Shown piece after piece: positions 51,570 to 60,202 of a DNA stretch of 64,000 bases (positions within the stretch are counted from its first letter, which is position 1; every line of letters starts with the position of its first letter). This DNA comes from JACJVV01 sp047602755. Lineage in GTDB: Archaea; Nanobdellota; Nanobdellia; Woesearchaeales; JACJVV01. The notes under the pieces are model-generated. The model did no database searches and was not told where the DNA came from. It saw only the letters and a program-made list of their open reading frames with translations. The position numbers and the translations under genes were made by a program. Where the stretch lies: contig JBLKOM010000002.1 of assembly GCA_047602755.1 (NCBI GenBank), forward strand, positions 1 to 64,000. The letters are read 5' to 3'.

Positions 51570-52933
51570 AAATGGAAAAAAGAAAATATTTCGGAACTGA
51601 TGGAATAAGAGGAAAAGCTAATCAATATCCCATGGTACCTGAATTAATACTACAATTAGGTAAAGCATTAGGATATGTAATTAGAAATAAAACTAAAAAT
51701 AATAATAACAGTAATAAAATAAAACTAAAAATAATTATTGGAAAAGACACCAGAACTAGTGGTTATATGTTTGAAGCCGCATTACAAGCAGGAATAGTAA
51801 GTTCAGGTGTAGATGTTTTATTAGTAGGTCCATTACCAACGCCTGCAATTGCACATCTTACTAAATCAATGAATGCAGATGCGGGAATAATGATTAGTGC
51901 ATCACATAACCCAGCAAATGATAATGGAATTAAAATTTTTGATTCTGAAGGCTTTAAATTACCAGATAAGATGGAATATGAAATAGAAAAAATAATGGAT
52001 AACTTAAAGTATAATTCAAAATATATTGGAAAAGCTAAACGTATAGATGAAGCAATGGGACGATATATTGAATTTGCTAAAGCAAGTATAAATTCAAATT
52101 CATTAAGAGGAATGAAAATCGTTATAGATTGCGCAAATGGTGCAGCATATCATGTAGCGCCTAAGATATTTGAAGAACTTGGAGCAGAAATAATAACTAT
52201 AAATAACAAACCTGAAGGATATAATATTAATTTAAATTGTGGTGCACAATTTCCTAAAAATTTATCAAAAACTGTAAAAAAAGAAAAAGCACACTTAGGA
52301 ATAGCTTTAGATGGAGACGCAGATAGAATAATACTAATAGATGAAAAAGGGAATATATTATCTGGAGACCATATTTTAGCATTATTATCATTACAATTTA
52401 AAAAAGAAAACAAACTAAAGAATAATAAAATAGCTATAACTGTTATGTCGAATTATGGATTAAAAAAATATTTAGAAAAACATAAAATAGATTATATAGA
52501 AACAAAAGTAGGAGATAAATATGTTATTGAAGAAATAAAAAGAAATAAACTAAATTTAGGTGGAGAACAATCAGGACACATTATTATGTCTGATTACACA
52601 ACTACAGGTGATGGAATTATTTGTGGCTTACATATTGCAAATATTTTAAAAAATACAAAAATAAAATTATCAGAATTATCAAAAATAATAAAATTATACC
52701 CTCAAATATTAATAAATATAAAAGTAAAAAATAAACCTGACATAAATTCATTAAATTCATATAAAATCATTAAAAAATATGAGCAAGAAATAAATGGAAA
52801 GGGAAGAATTTTAGTTAGATACTCTGGAACAGAAAATTTATGCAGAGTAATGGTTGAACATATCAATATAAAAAAAACAAAAGAAATTGCTCAAAAAATT
52901 TCTAATGAAATAAAAAAAGAGATTGGAATATGA
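51566..52933 (+). CDS. glmM: Phosphoglucosamine mutase
   Basis: 455 aa phosphohexomutase converting GlcN-6-P to GlcN-1-P. FGTDGIRG at the N-terminus, catalytic serine loop ISASHNPANDNG, metal-binding loop DGDADR, sugar-binding GGEQSGH and phosphate-binding RYSGTENL. The ATG overlaps the glmS stop (ATGA), so it is translationally coupled; a second ATG two codons later is also possible. Confidence 0.94.
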   Translation: MKMEKRKYFGTDGIRGKANQYPMVPELILQLGKALGYVIRNKTKNNNNSNKIKLKIIIGKDTRTSGYMFEAALQAGIVSSGVDVLLVGPLPTPAIAHLTKSMNADAGIMISASHNPANDNGIKIFDSEGFKLPDKMEYEIEKIMDNLKYNSKYIGKAKRIDEAMGRYIEFAKASINSNSLRGMKIVIDCANGAAYHVAPKIFEELGAEIITINNKPEGYNINLNCGAQFPKNLSKTVKKEKAHLGIALDGDADRIILIDEKGNILSGDHILALLSLQFKKENKLKNNKIAITVMSNYGLKKYLEKHKIDYIETKVGDKYVIEEIKRNKLNLGGEQSGHIIMSDYTTTGDGIICGLHIANILKNTKIKLSELSKIIKLYPQILINIKVKNKPDINSLNSYKIIKKYEQEINGKGRILVRYSGTENLCRVMVEHINIKKTKEIAQKISNEIKKEIGI

Positions 52934-54102
52934 AAGCAATAATATTATGTGCAGGAAAAAGTACAAGAACATATCCTTTAACTATTAATACACCAAAACC
53001 GTTATTAAAAATATTAAATAAAACTATTTTAGAGCATAATTTAGAACAATTAACAGAATTAGTAGATGAAATAATTATAATAGTTGGATATCTAAAAGAA
53101 CAAATAATAAGTAAAATAGGGAATAAATATAAAAATATAAAAATTAAATATATAGAACAAAAAAAACAATTAGGAACTGGCCATGCTGTTTTATTATGTG
53201 AAAATTTAAAAGGAAAGTTTATTGTTATGTGTGGTGATGATTTATATTCAAAAAAAGATATTAAAAAACTTTTAAATCATGATAATGCTGCACTTGCAAA
53301 AAAAGTACAAAACCCTTCTGAATTTGGTATTTTTTTAACAAAGAATAATAAAATGACTAATATAATTGAAAAACCAAAAAACAATATTGGGAATTTAGCA
53401 AATACCGGATGTTATATTTTAAATGATAATATATTCAAATTATTAAAAAATACTAAAAAATCAAAACGTGGTGAAATTGAAATAATTGATGTTTTCAAAA
53501 AAATTAAAGATTTTAAAATAATCGAAGTAACAGATTTTTGGATACCTATTGCATATCCCTGGAATTATTTAGAAGCTAATGTAGAATTTCTTAAAAAAAT
53601 TAAAAAGGTGATCAAAGGTAAAATTGAAAAAAATAATACTATTAAAGGAGATATATTTTTAGGAAAAGGTAGTATAATCAAATCAAATTCATATATTGAA
53701 GGACCTGTTTATATAGGTGAAAATTGCACAATAGGACCAAATGCTTACATAAGAAAAGACACAATTATAATGGATAATTGTAATATTAGATCTGAAGTAT
53801 ATGATAGTGTTATTATGAATAGTACAACAGCAAAACATACATCATATATAGGACATTCAGTAATATGTGAGAATGTAAATATAGGTGCAGGAACAATTAC
53901 CTCAGATTACAGACATGATAAAAAGGAACATATAACTATAATAAATAATAAAAAAATCGAAACAAAAAGAAAAAAATTAGGAGCATTTATCGGGCAAAAT
54001 GTTAAAACAGGAATAGGAACACTAATATATCCAGGTAGAAAAATATGGCCTAATTTAGGAACATTACCTGGTGAAATTTTAATAAAAGATAAAATCAAAT
54101 AA
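52930..54102 (+). CDS. glmU: Bifunctional GlmU-type sugar-1-phosphate nucleotidylyl/acetyltransferase
   Basis: 390 aa. N-terminal nucleotidyltransferase (1-225) and C-terminal left-handed beta-helix (about 235-390) with hexapeptide repeats (IGENCTIGPNAYIRKD, GHSVICENVNIGAGT). Together with GlmM it should yield UDP-GlcNAc. The nucleotide loop reads LCAGKSTRTYPLT, with Ser where a Gly is usual. Overlaps glmM by 4 nt. The archaeal enzymes of this type can accept several sugars, so exact specificity is inferred from the operon. Confidence 0.9.
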   Translation: MKAIILCAGKSTRTYPLTINTPKPLLKILNKTILEHNLEQLTELVDEIIIIVGYLKEQIISKIGNKYKNIKIKYIEQKKQLGTGHAVLLCENLKGKFIVMCGDDLYSKKDIKKLLNHDNAALAKKVQNPSEFGIFLTKNNKMTNIIEKPKNNIGNLANTGCYILNDNIFKLLKNTKKSKRGEIEIIDVFKKIKDFKIIEVTDFWIPIAYPWNYLEANVEFLKKIKKVIKGKIEKNNTIKGDIFLGKGSIIKSNSYIEGPVYIGENCTIGPNAYIRKDTIIMDNCNIRSEVYDSVIMNSTTAKHTSYIGHSVICENVNIGAGTITSDYRHDKKEHITIINNKKIETKRKKLGAFIGQNVKTGIGTLIYPGRKIWPNLGTLPGEILIKDKIK

Positions 54103-54106
54103 AAAA

Positions 54107-55141
54107 ATGGAAGAAAAGATACCAGAGCAACTATCAAGCCTAGACATATATTATTTAATAAAAGAGTTTGGTGAAATCCTGGAAGCAAAAGTAGAAAATT
54201 TGTATCAAAAAGATAATATTATTTACATCCATCTATATAAAAAAAATAAAGGTAAAAAAATACTTAAAATAATGCTTCCCTCATTTATATACCTAACAGA
54301 AACAAAAGAAAAAATGCCGGTTAAACCACAAAATTTCTGTACTATAATTAGAAAATACTTAAAAAATTCAATTTTAGAAAATATTGAGCAAATAAATTTT
54401 GAAAGAATAATTAAAATAAAATTTTTAAAAAAAGAACAAGAATACAATTTAATCATTGAAATGTTTGGAGATGGAAATTGTATTCTATGTAATAAAGAAA
54501 TGAAAATTATTTATCCATTAACACACCAAAAATGGAAAGATAGAACAATAAAAAGTGGAAATATATATACTGTTCCAGGTAAACGATTTAATATTCTTAA
54601 AAACCGAGAATTGATGGATGAAGCTAATAAAACAAATATGGAAACAATTGTAACTTTTTTAGCGAAAGATATAGGATTTGGGGGAATATACGCTGAAAAA
54701 ATTTGTAAATTAGCCAATATTGAAAAAACAATAAATCCTAAAAAAGCAAACTTAAAAATTATTCAAAAAGTTATAGATAATTTATTCAATGAAAATATAA
54801 AATTAAATAAATTACTTGAACAAAAATTAACAAAACAAATAAATATAGAAGAACAAAATATAAAATTTAAATCAGAAAATCAAATAAAGAATAAAAAAGA
54901 AAAAATATTAACAATCCAAAAAGCAACCGTAAAAAAACAAGAGCAACAAATGAAAGAATATAATCAAAAAGGTGATTTAATTTATTCAAATTACCAAAAA
55001 ATAAATTCAATAATTAATGAAATCAATCAAGCAAAAAGAAAATATTCTTGGAAATATATAAAAACAAAATTAAAAAATCACTCAGTAATTAAAGAGATTG
55101 ATGAAAAAAATCAAAAAATAACACTGGAAATAAATCAATAA
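54107..55141 (+). CDS. NFACT (RqcH/Rqc2) protein lacking the C-terminal NFACT-R domain
   Basis: 344 aa, half the usual length. The NFACT-N domain (about 8-180) is recognisable: LSSLDIYYLIKEFGEILEAK, MLPSFIYLT and MFGDGNCILC. An HhH-like segment with LAKDIGFGGIYAEKICKLA and a coiled coil (about 225-320) follow. The NFACT-R (DUF814) domain is absent, and nothing resembling it follows in any frame up to 55500. Full-length homologues bind the 50S-peptidyl-tRNA complex and direct alanine tailing. It is 4 bp after glmU. Confidence 0.82.
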   Translation: MEEKIPEQLSSLDIYYLIKEFGEILEAKVENLYQKDNIIYIHLYKKNKGKKILKIMLPSFIYLTETKEKMPVKPQNFCTIIRKYLKNSILENIEQINFERIIKIKFLKKEQEYNLIIEMFGDGNCILCNKEMKIIYPLTHQKWKDRTIKSGNIYTVPGKRFNILKNRELMDEANKTNMETIVTFLAKDIGFGGIYAEKICKLANIEKTINPKKANLKIIQKVIDNLFNENIKLNKLLEQKLTKQINIEEQNIKFKSENQIKNKKEKILTIQKATVKKQEQQMKEYNQKGDLIYSNYQKINSIINEINQAKRKYSWKYIKTKLKNHSVIKEIDEKNQKITLEINQ

Positions 55142-55283
55142 AAACAAAAAAAGATTAAAAAAACAAAGAATTACCAAAAAAATTCTAAAATTAACAAATT
55201 ATATACATCTATATCATAAAAAAAGTAAAAATAAACGCAATAAGCTAATAAATTCAAGATAAAACCTAAATTCAGGTGATATA

Positions 55284-55493
55284 ATGAATTTATCAGAAAA
55301 AAAAATACAACATTTAAAAAAAATGCCCCTTATTCAAACACGAATAAGAAGACTACAAGATAGCAATTTGATCTTACATCAAACAATTATTAGTGATATA
55401 AGACCAATTGAATATTATGAAGCAGTAGTTGATAAAAATAATAATCAAATGGAAACAAAAGTTGATAACTTAGTAGAAGAAATAATTATATAA
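55284..55493 (+). CDS. Small protein of unknown function
   Basis: 69 aa, no membrane segment or Cys. Basic N-terminal half (KKIQHLKKMPLIQTRIRRL) and acidic C-terminal half (VDNLVEEIII). CAGGTGAT stands 5 nt before the ATG, the same Shine-Dalgarno type as cimA, which is the main support for its being real. Family unknown. Confidence 0.55.
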   Translation: MNLSEKKIQHLKKMPLIQTRIRRLQDSNLILHQTIISDIRPIEYYEAVVDKNNNQMETKVDNLVEEIII

Positions 55494-55506
55494 TAAAAAG
55501 TATCAA

Positions 55507-56391
55507 CTAACTATTTAATGGATCTAATGCACTTTCTAACTGATGTAAAATTTGAACCATTAAATACAAATCAGAATATGCTTTTGTCTGATATAACAAT
55601 TCAATTCTTTCTTTTTTAATTTCTTCAATTAAAGACATATCATATTTATAAAATAATGTACGTAAACCAATATAATAATTACCAATTTTAGAGATTAATT
55701 GAACTAAATTATTTGAAACGTTATTATTTTTTTTATTTGAATTATTATCAGAAAAAGATAAACAAAAATCCCGTAAGGCATCACCACAAATCTCTAAAGA
55801 ATTTAAAACTTGATAAATATATGGTGTTTTATGAAAATTATAATATCCTTTTTTATTCAAAATTCGTAAACAAAAATCAACAAATTTATTTATAGTACTT
55901 TCCATCTCAGAAATTTCTTTTAGTTGAAATTCATTTTCTTTTAAACTGTTTTTTATATCAATAATCATTGATTCAACCATAAAAAAAATTCTTTTTAAAA
56001 TTGTATCAAAATTTTCATCACTTGGAAAAGCAACAACAGAAATAATACATTTTTTTGATGTTTGTTCAATAACCTCATATCCAATTAAGCCCAAAAGAGA
56101 CTCCTTAATAAGCTTTAATGGTAATATCTTGTCAGAACTAATAACTATCCTATCATACCCTAAAACATAACAACTACGGACATAACGTTTAAAAAAAGGT
56201 TTATTCTCAGATAAAATAATTTCATACTCCTTTAAATCTAATTTATCATTAGCAGATAAAACTAAATCTTGACCACTCTCTCTTATATTCAAATAATCTC
56301 CTTTTGTAAGAGAGTTTTGAGTAATCCAAGTAAAAGGTAGAGTAACAGTTAAAGCGCCATTACCTTGCTTTACTAATTTACGTTTAGACAT
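55507..56391 (-). CDS. AbrB/PhoU-domain regulator
   Basis: 294 aa. N-terminal SpoVT/AbrB-like DNA-binding domain (MSKRKLVKQGNGALTVTLP, KGDYLNIRESGQDLVLSA) and a C-terminal PhoU-like helical bundle (about 110-290). Archaeal proteins of this architecture are annotated as phosphate-uptake regulators. No phosphate transporter lies in the window. It diverges from an Lrp-like gene across a 123-bp, almost pure A/T spacer. Confidence 0.85.
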   Translation of the reverse strand: MSKRKLVKQGNGALTVTLPFTWITQNSLTKGDYLNIRESGQDLVLSANDKLDLKEYEIILSENKPFFKRYVRSCYVLGYDRIVISSDKILPLKLIKESLLGLIGYEVIEQTSKKCIISVVAFPSDENFDTILKRIFFMVESMIIDIKNSLKENEFQLKEISEMESTINKFVDFCLRILNKKGYYNFHKTPYIYQVLNSLEICGDALRDFCLSFSDNNSNKKNNNVSNNLVQLISKIGNYYIGLRTLFYKYDMSLIEEIKKERIELLYQTKAYSDLYLMVQILHQLESALDPLNS

Positions 56392-56514
56392 AAAACTAAA
56401 ATATATAATTATATTATAAATATTTATATTATATAAAATATATAATTATTATATTTTATATAAATAAATTATATAACTGACTAAACAAAAGAAATTCTAA
56501 AATGAGGTGTTAAA
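56392..56514. promoter_or_regulatory. A/T-rich divergent promoter
   Basis: Contains several TATA-like tracts and a 15-bp direct repeat AAAATATATAATTAT at 56398-56412 and 56435-56449. The composition is so low in complexity that the repeat may be chance. Confidence 0.35.
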
Positions 56515-56979
56515 ATGAATCAACAAAAAAATTTAGAAATATTAATTGAATTAAGAAAAAATGCAAGAGAACAATTAACAAAGATAAGCAAAAAGACAAA
56601 AATACCAGTATCAACAATACATGACAAAATTAGATCGAACAATAATATAATAATAAAACATGTAAGTATATTAGATTTTGAAAAATTAGGTTTTACTGGA
56701 AGAGCAACAATCTGTATAAAATGTCACAAAAAAAGCAAAGAAAATTTTTATAATATGATTAAAAAGCACCAAAATATCAACAATTTATATAAAATAAATA
56801 ATGGATTTGATTATATGTTTGAAGTGATTTTTAAAAATTTTAAAGATTTAGAGGATTTTATTGAAAAAATTGAAGATGAATACTCTATTAAAACAAAACA
56901 AGTATATTATATAATTGCAGAACTAATAAAAGAAAAATTTTTATCAGACCAACTCCACATTCCAATAACAACATATTAA
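56515..56979 (+). CDS. Lrp/AsnC-family transcriptional regulator
   Basis: 154 aa. N-terminal HTH (about 8-55; SKKTKIPVSTIHDKIRSNNN) and a C-terminal RAM-like ligand-binding domain (FTGRATICIKCHKKS, NNLYKINNGFDYMFEVIFKN). GAGGTG precedes the ATG by 6 nt. Lrp proteins respond to amino acids; the target is not visible. Confidence 0.85.
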   Translation: MNQQKNLEILIELRKNAREQLTKISKKTKIPVSTIHDKIRSNNNIIIKHVSILDFEKLGFTGRATICIKCHKKSKENFYNMIKKHQNINNLYKINNGFDYMFEVIFKNFKDLEDFIEKIEDEYSIKTKQVYYIIAELIKEKFLSDQLHIPITTY

Positions 56980-57274
56980 TTTTTTCTATTTTTTAATTTA
57001 AAAAAAGCAATAAAAACCACTAACAAACAAAACATTTATATATAAGAGCTCCATTAAAGATGTTATTAAGAAGTAGTAACAAAAAAGATAAAAGTCAAAT
57101 TAAACATTTAAAATTGTATAAAAAATGAAAATTAAGTTAAAAATTATTTAAAACAAAAAAATAAAAAATTTAAATCTTTTAAAAACATAAAAAAAGTTTT
57201 AAAATAGTTTTTATTTATATAAATTTACCATAAATTTTATAAGTTCGAAAGTTAAAAACTAAAGAGTGATATAA
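56980..57274. other. 295-bp A/T-rich spacer between lrp-like gene and tfe
   Basis: Starts with T-tracts that can terminate the upstream gene. A TATA-like TTTATATATAAG at about 57035-57046 precedes a 22-codon frame at 57060-57128 with no other support. The remainder is A/T repeats with further TATA-like sequences before the TTG start of tfe. No RNA gene recognised. Confidence 0.4.
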
Positions 57275-57790
57275 TTGGGAGAAATTAAATTAACAAAAAA
57301 AGTTATTGATAGTGTAATAAGTCAGGCTGTTGGAGACGATATTATACCATTAGTTAATTACTTAAAAACTGCAAAAAATAGTTCTGAATTTCAAATATCC
57401 ACTAAAATAAAAATTCCTGTTGATGTTATAAGAAACCAACTTTATAGATTATATAATCAAAATTTAGTTGATTTTATAAGAAAAAAAGACAAAAAAAAAG
57501 GTTGGTATATTTATTACTGGACAATAAACCTTGAAAGGATTAAATATTTGCATGAAGATCTAAAGAAGAAAAGATTAAATGTATTAAAAGAAAGACTAAT
57601 AAGAGAAAAAGATGGGCAGTTTTTTTCATGCATAAATAGTTGTTTACGAATAGATTTTGAACAAGCCACAAATTTTGAATATAGATGTCCTGAATGTGGA
57701 GAATTATTAAATCAAGAAGATAATTCAATAAAAATTAAAAAAATAGAAGATGAAATTAAATTATTAAAAAAAGAAATTAAAGAAGAATAA
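57275..57790 (+). CDS. tfe: Transcription factor E (TFE/TFIIE-alpha)
   Basis: 171 aa. N-terminal winged helix (about 18-90), C-terminal zinc ribbon (FSCINSCLRIDFEQA, FEYRCPECGELL) and a terminal coiled coil. It stabilises promoter melting by archaeal RNA polymerase. Start codon is TTG at 57275, preceded by GAGTGAT; no ATG gives a full winged helix. Confidence 0.92.
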   Translation: MGEIKLTKKVIDSVISQAVGDDIIPLVNYLKTAKNSSEFQISTKIKIPVDVIRNQLYRLYNQNLVDFIRKKDKKKGWYIYYWTINLERIKYLHEDLKKKRLNVLKERLIREKDGQFFSCINSCLRIDFEQATNFEYRCPECGELLNQEDNSIKIKKIEDEIKLLKKEIKEE

Positions 57791-57791
57791 T

Positions 57792-58037
57792 TTATCGTTT
57801 TTTTCGTGATTTTTTCTTTGATAAATTTTTGATTTGACTTTCAAGTCTCTTTTCTTGTGCCTCAATCTTTATTTCTTCCTGTATAATTTTTTGTGCCATT
57901 CTTTCAATATTTAAATCCATTCTAGCAATTCTTCTTTCAAGTAAAACTAAAACACGTAAACTATACACAATTGCAAATAATGTTCCAATAATAACTGCCA
58001 GTGTTAATCTAAGCAATGTTGGTTCAAGCATAGTCAT
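57792..58037 (-). CDS. Small membrane protein with coiled coil
   Basis: 81 aa from the ATG at 58037, which has a strong GGAGGT (58046-58051); the frame to 58097 was rejected. One membrane helix (about 8-30; LAVIIGTLFAIVYSL) followed by a highly charged coiled coil ending in a Lys/Arg/Ser tail. Family not recognised. It is convergent with tfe (1 bp apart). Confidence 0.65.
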   Translation of the reverse strand: MTMLEPTLLRLTLAVIIGTLFAIVYSLRVLVLLERRIARMDLNIERMAQKIIQEEIKIEAQEKRLESQIKNLSKKKSRKKR

Positions 58038-58140
58038 TTTAATACCTCCATAAACATTGTTATTAAACCTAGTGAATACTTTTATAAATTTTTCCATTAA
58101 AAATTATAAAATAAGAAAAAAAATGATTAAATATAATTTA

Positions 58141-58542
58141 TTAAGCTTTCAAATGATGTTTTGCACCACATGCTTGACATTTGATATAATTAACTTGATT
58201 TTCATTTATTATTTTTGTTTCTGGTTTTCCGCACTCACTACATAAAACATAAATATTTGCATATTGTCTTATTTTTTGATTTATATTCTGTGAAGATAAT
58301 TTTCTATTAAAAACTAAACTAGAATTTTTTAAATCACCTGAAGTTGCTAATTCTTTTAATAAGTATTTTAATAAATGCTGTGGTTCACGATGTAAAATAT
58401 TACAAACAAGATTAAAATTACTAATAATAGTTTTATTTCCTTGTAAATGCCCTTTAACTTTTGGAATTTCAAATCTTTCCCTAACTGAAACTATTTCAGG
58501 TAAATTATTAATTGCTCTTTTTAAAAGTAAATTATAATCCAT
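58141..58542 (-). CDS. eif2b: Translation initiation factor aIF2 subunit beta
   Basis: 133 aa. N-terminal helix region, alpha-beta domain (KGHLQGNKTIISNFNLVCNIL, HREPQHLLKYLLKEL) and C-terminal zinc ribbon (CSECGKPET, CQACGAKH). It is part of the factor delivering initiator tRNA to the 30S subunit. Normal archaeal length. Its start faces the predicted replication origin. Confidence 0.95.
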   Translation of the reverse strand: MDYNLLLKRAINNLPEIVSVRERFEIPKVKGHLQGNKTIISNFNLVCNILHREPQHLLKYLLKELATSGDLKNSSLVFNRKLSSQNINQKIRQYANIYVLCSECGKPETKIINENQVNYIKCQACGAKHHLKA

Positions 58543-58592
58543 AAAAATAAAATTATTAATATCTATATAAATGTATGTATAAAAAATAACCC

Positions 58593-58613
58593 ACCCCTCA
58601 ATTTCTCATGGAA
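58593..58613 (-). repeat. ORB-like element, left copy
   Basis: Read on the minus strand it is TTCCATGAGAAAT followed by TGAGGGGT. It agrees with the right copy at 17 of 21 positions; the four differing bases are all transitions. Confidence 0.72.
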
Positions 58614-58899
58614 AATAAAATAAAAAAACAGAAAAAAAAGAAAAAAATTATTTTAAAAAAATTAAAAAAAGAAAAAATAAGAAAAAATAAATATATTTTT
58701 TATTATATATATATTAATATATTATTATATATTATATATATTATATTATATTATTTTTTATATTTAAATTAAAAAAATTGAATATAAATCATTTTTAAAA
58801 TTTTTATTTTTTCTTTTTTTCTTTTTAATAATAATATATTTAATTATTTATTTATATTATGATATAATTAGTAATTAATTTCAATTAATTTATTATTAA

Positions 58900-58920
58900 T
58901 TCCACAAGAAATCAAGGGGT
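58900..58920 (+). repeat. ORB-like element, right copy
   Basis: Read on the plus strand it is TTCCACAAGAAAT followed by CAAGGGGT. The GGGGT end, the contact for the Orc1 winged helix in known ORBs, points toward orc1. Confidence 0.72.
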
Positions 58921-58966
58921 CTGGGGTATTATTCTTATAAAACAACAAATTATTTAAAGAGTATTG

Positions 58967-58979
58967 TTTCCTATGGAAA
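58967..58979. promoter_or_regulatory. Dyad at the orc1 start, between TATA box and ATG
   Basis: TTTCCTATGGAAA is a dyad (TTTCC/GGAAA) like the core of archaeal origin boxes. TATTTAAA at 58951-58958 is centred 26.5 bp from the ATG at 58981, so the dyad covers the predicted transcription start. Confidence 0.55.
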
Positions 58980-58980
58980 T

Positions 58981-60186
58981 ATGAATAAACAATTATCTCA
59001 TGTTTTTGAAAAATATATGAAATTTAAACCTATTTTTCATCAAAAACAATTTCTTCAATCAAATTACATTCCAGATACTATTGAACATCGTGATAAAGAA
59101 ATTAATAGTGTTGCTGAAATTTCAGCATCAGCTTTAAGAAATGAAAAACCATCAAATATTTTTATATATGGTAAAACTGGAACAGGAAAAACATTAACTA
59201 TTCAATATACAATGCAACAACTTTTAGAAACTTCAAAGGTTCACTCTATTCCTCTTAAAATAATATATATTAATTGTAAATTAAAAAAAATAGCAGATAC
59301 AGAATATAGAATTATGGCACAAATGATAAGGGAATTAGGAAAAGAAGTTCCACCAACAGGTTTACCAACAGATGAAATATATAAAATTTTTATGAACATT
59401 GTTGATAAAGAAAATCAAATAATAATACTTATTCTAGATGAAATTGATCAGTTAGTAAAAAAAGCAGGAGATGAAATATTATATAATTTAACAAGATTAA
59501 ATACAGAACTAAAAAAAGCACAAATTTCAATTATTGGTATTTCTAATGATTTAAGATTTTCAGATAATTTAGATCCTCGCGTTAAAAGTTCATTAAGTGA
59601 AGAAGAAATTGTTTTTCATTCATATAACGCTGTTCAATTAAAATCTATTTTAAAAAAACGTAGTTCATTAGCTTTTGTGCAGGGTGTTTTAGAACAGGGG
59701 TTAATTGAAAAATGTGCTGCTTATGCAGCAAGAGATCATGGTGATGCAAGAAGGGCATTAGAATTATTAAGAGTTTCAGGTGAGATTGCTGAACGAGAAG
59801 GAAGTAAAAAAGTAACAATACAACATTTAGATTTAGCAGAATCAAAAATTGAAAAAGACAGAATTATTGATGTTGTTATAGCACAACCAAAACAGCATCA
59901 ATTAGTTTTATTTTCAATAGTTCGAATATCAGAGAAAAGATCAAAAGCAATTTTTACAGGTGAAATTTATGAATATTATAAAGTACTATGTATTGAATCA
60001 TCTATTCGTCCGCTAACTCAAAGGCGTGTTTCTGATATAATAGCAGAATTTGATATGCTTGGATTAATAAATGGAAAAATAATTTCTCAAGGAAGATATG
60101 GTAGAACACGTGAAGTTATTCTTTCAATACCAGAAGAAACCAAAATAAAAATAAAACAGATTCTTAAAGAATCTTTAGAATCCTAA
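58981..60186 (+). CDS. orc1: Origin recognition protein Orc1/Cdc6
   Basis: 401 aa initiator AAA+ ATPase. Walker A YGKTGTGKT near residues 61-69, Walker B LILDEIDQLV, sensor region GISNDLRFSDNLDPRV, arginine-finger and sensor 2 (RDHGDARRALELLRVSGEIAE), and a C-terminal winged helix (from about 300; PLTQRRVSDIIAEFDMLGLI). It binds the ORB elements upstream and recruits MCM. Probably leaderless. The following DP1 gene starts 16 bp after its stop. Confidence 0.95.
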   Translation: MNKQLSHVFEKYMKFKPIFHQKQFLQSNYIPDTIEHRDKEINSVAEISASALRNEKPSNIFIYGKTGTGKTLTIQYTMQQLLETSKVHSIPLKIIYINCKLKKIADTEYRIMAQMIRELGKEVPPTGLPTDEIYKIFMNIVDKENQIIILILDEIDQLVKKAGDEILYNLTRLNTELKKAQISIIGISNDLRFSDNLDPRVKSSLSEEEIVFHSYNAVQLKSILKKRSSLAFVQGVLEQGLIEKCAAYAARDHGDARRALELLRVSGEIAEREGSKKVTIQHLDLAESKIEKDRIIDVVIAQPKQHQLVLFSIVRISEKRSKAIFTGEIYEYYKVLCIESSIRPLTQRRVSDIIAEFDMLGLINGKIISQGRYGRTREVILSIPEETKIKIKQILKESLES

Positions 60187-60202
60187 TTTTTAGGTGTTGT
60201 CT

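Larger units (their letters stand above)
58543..58980. other. oriC: Predicted chromosomal replication origin (438-bp spacer)
   Basis: No coding frame. Two 21-bp ORB-like elements in inverted orientation, each TTCCA, two bases, AGAAAT, two bases, AGGGGT, lie at 58593-58613 (minus) and 58900-58920 (plus), with their GGGGT ends pointing outward. Between them, 58615-58899 is nearly pure A/T and should unwind easily. The adjacent gene is orc1/cdc6, followed by both PolD subunits. G-runs, rare in this genome, continue beyond each element (GGGGTCTGGGGT, GGGGTGGGTT). Confidence 0.75.

Noticed and set aside
56398..56449. 15-bp direct repeat AAAATATATAATTAT
   Set aside because: Pure A/T low-complexity sequence; chance repeats of this kind are expected. 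Kept only as part of the promoter entry.
57060..57128. 22-codon frame after a TATA-like box in the lrp-tfe spacer
   Set aside because: No Shine-Dalgarno site, no biased composition, and spacing to the TATA box is not better than chance in this A/T-rich DNA.
58615..58899. Possible CRISPR leader or repeat array in the A/T-rich spacer
   Set aside because: No regularly spaced direct repeats with unique spacers; the pattern is simple A/T tracts between ORB-like elements.
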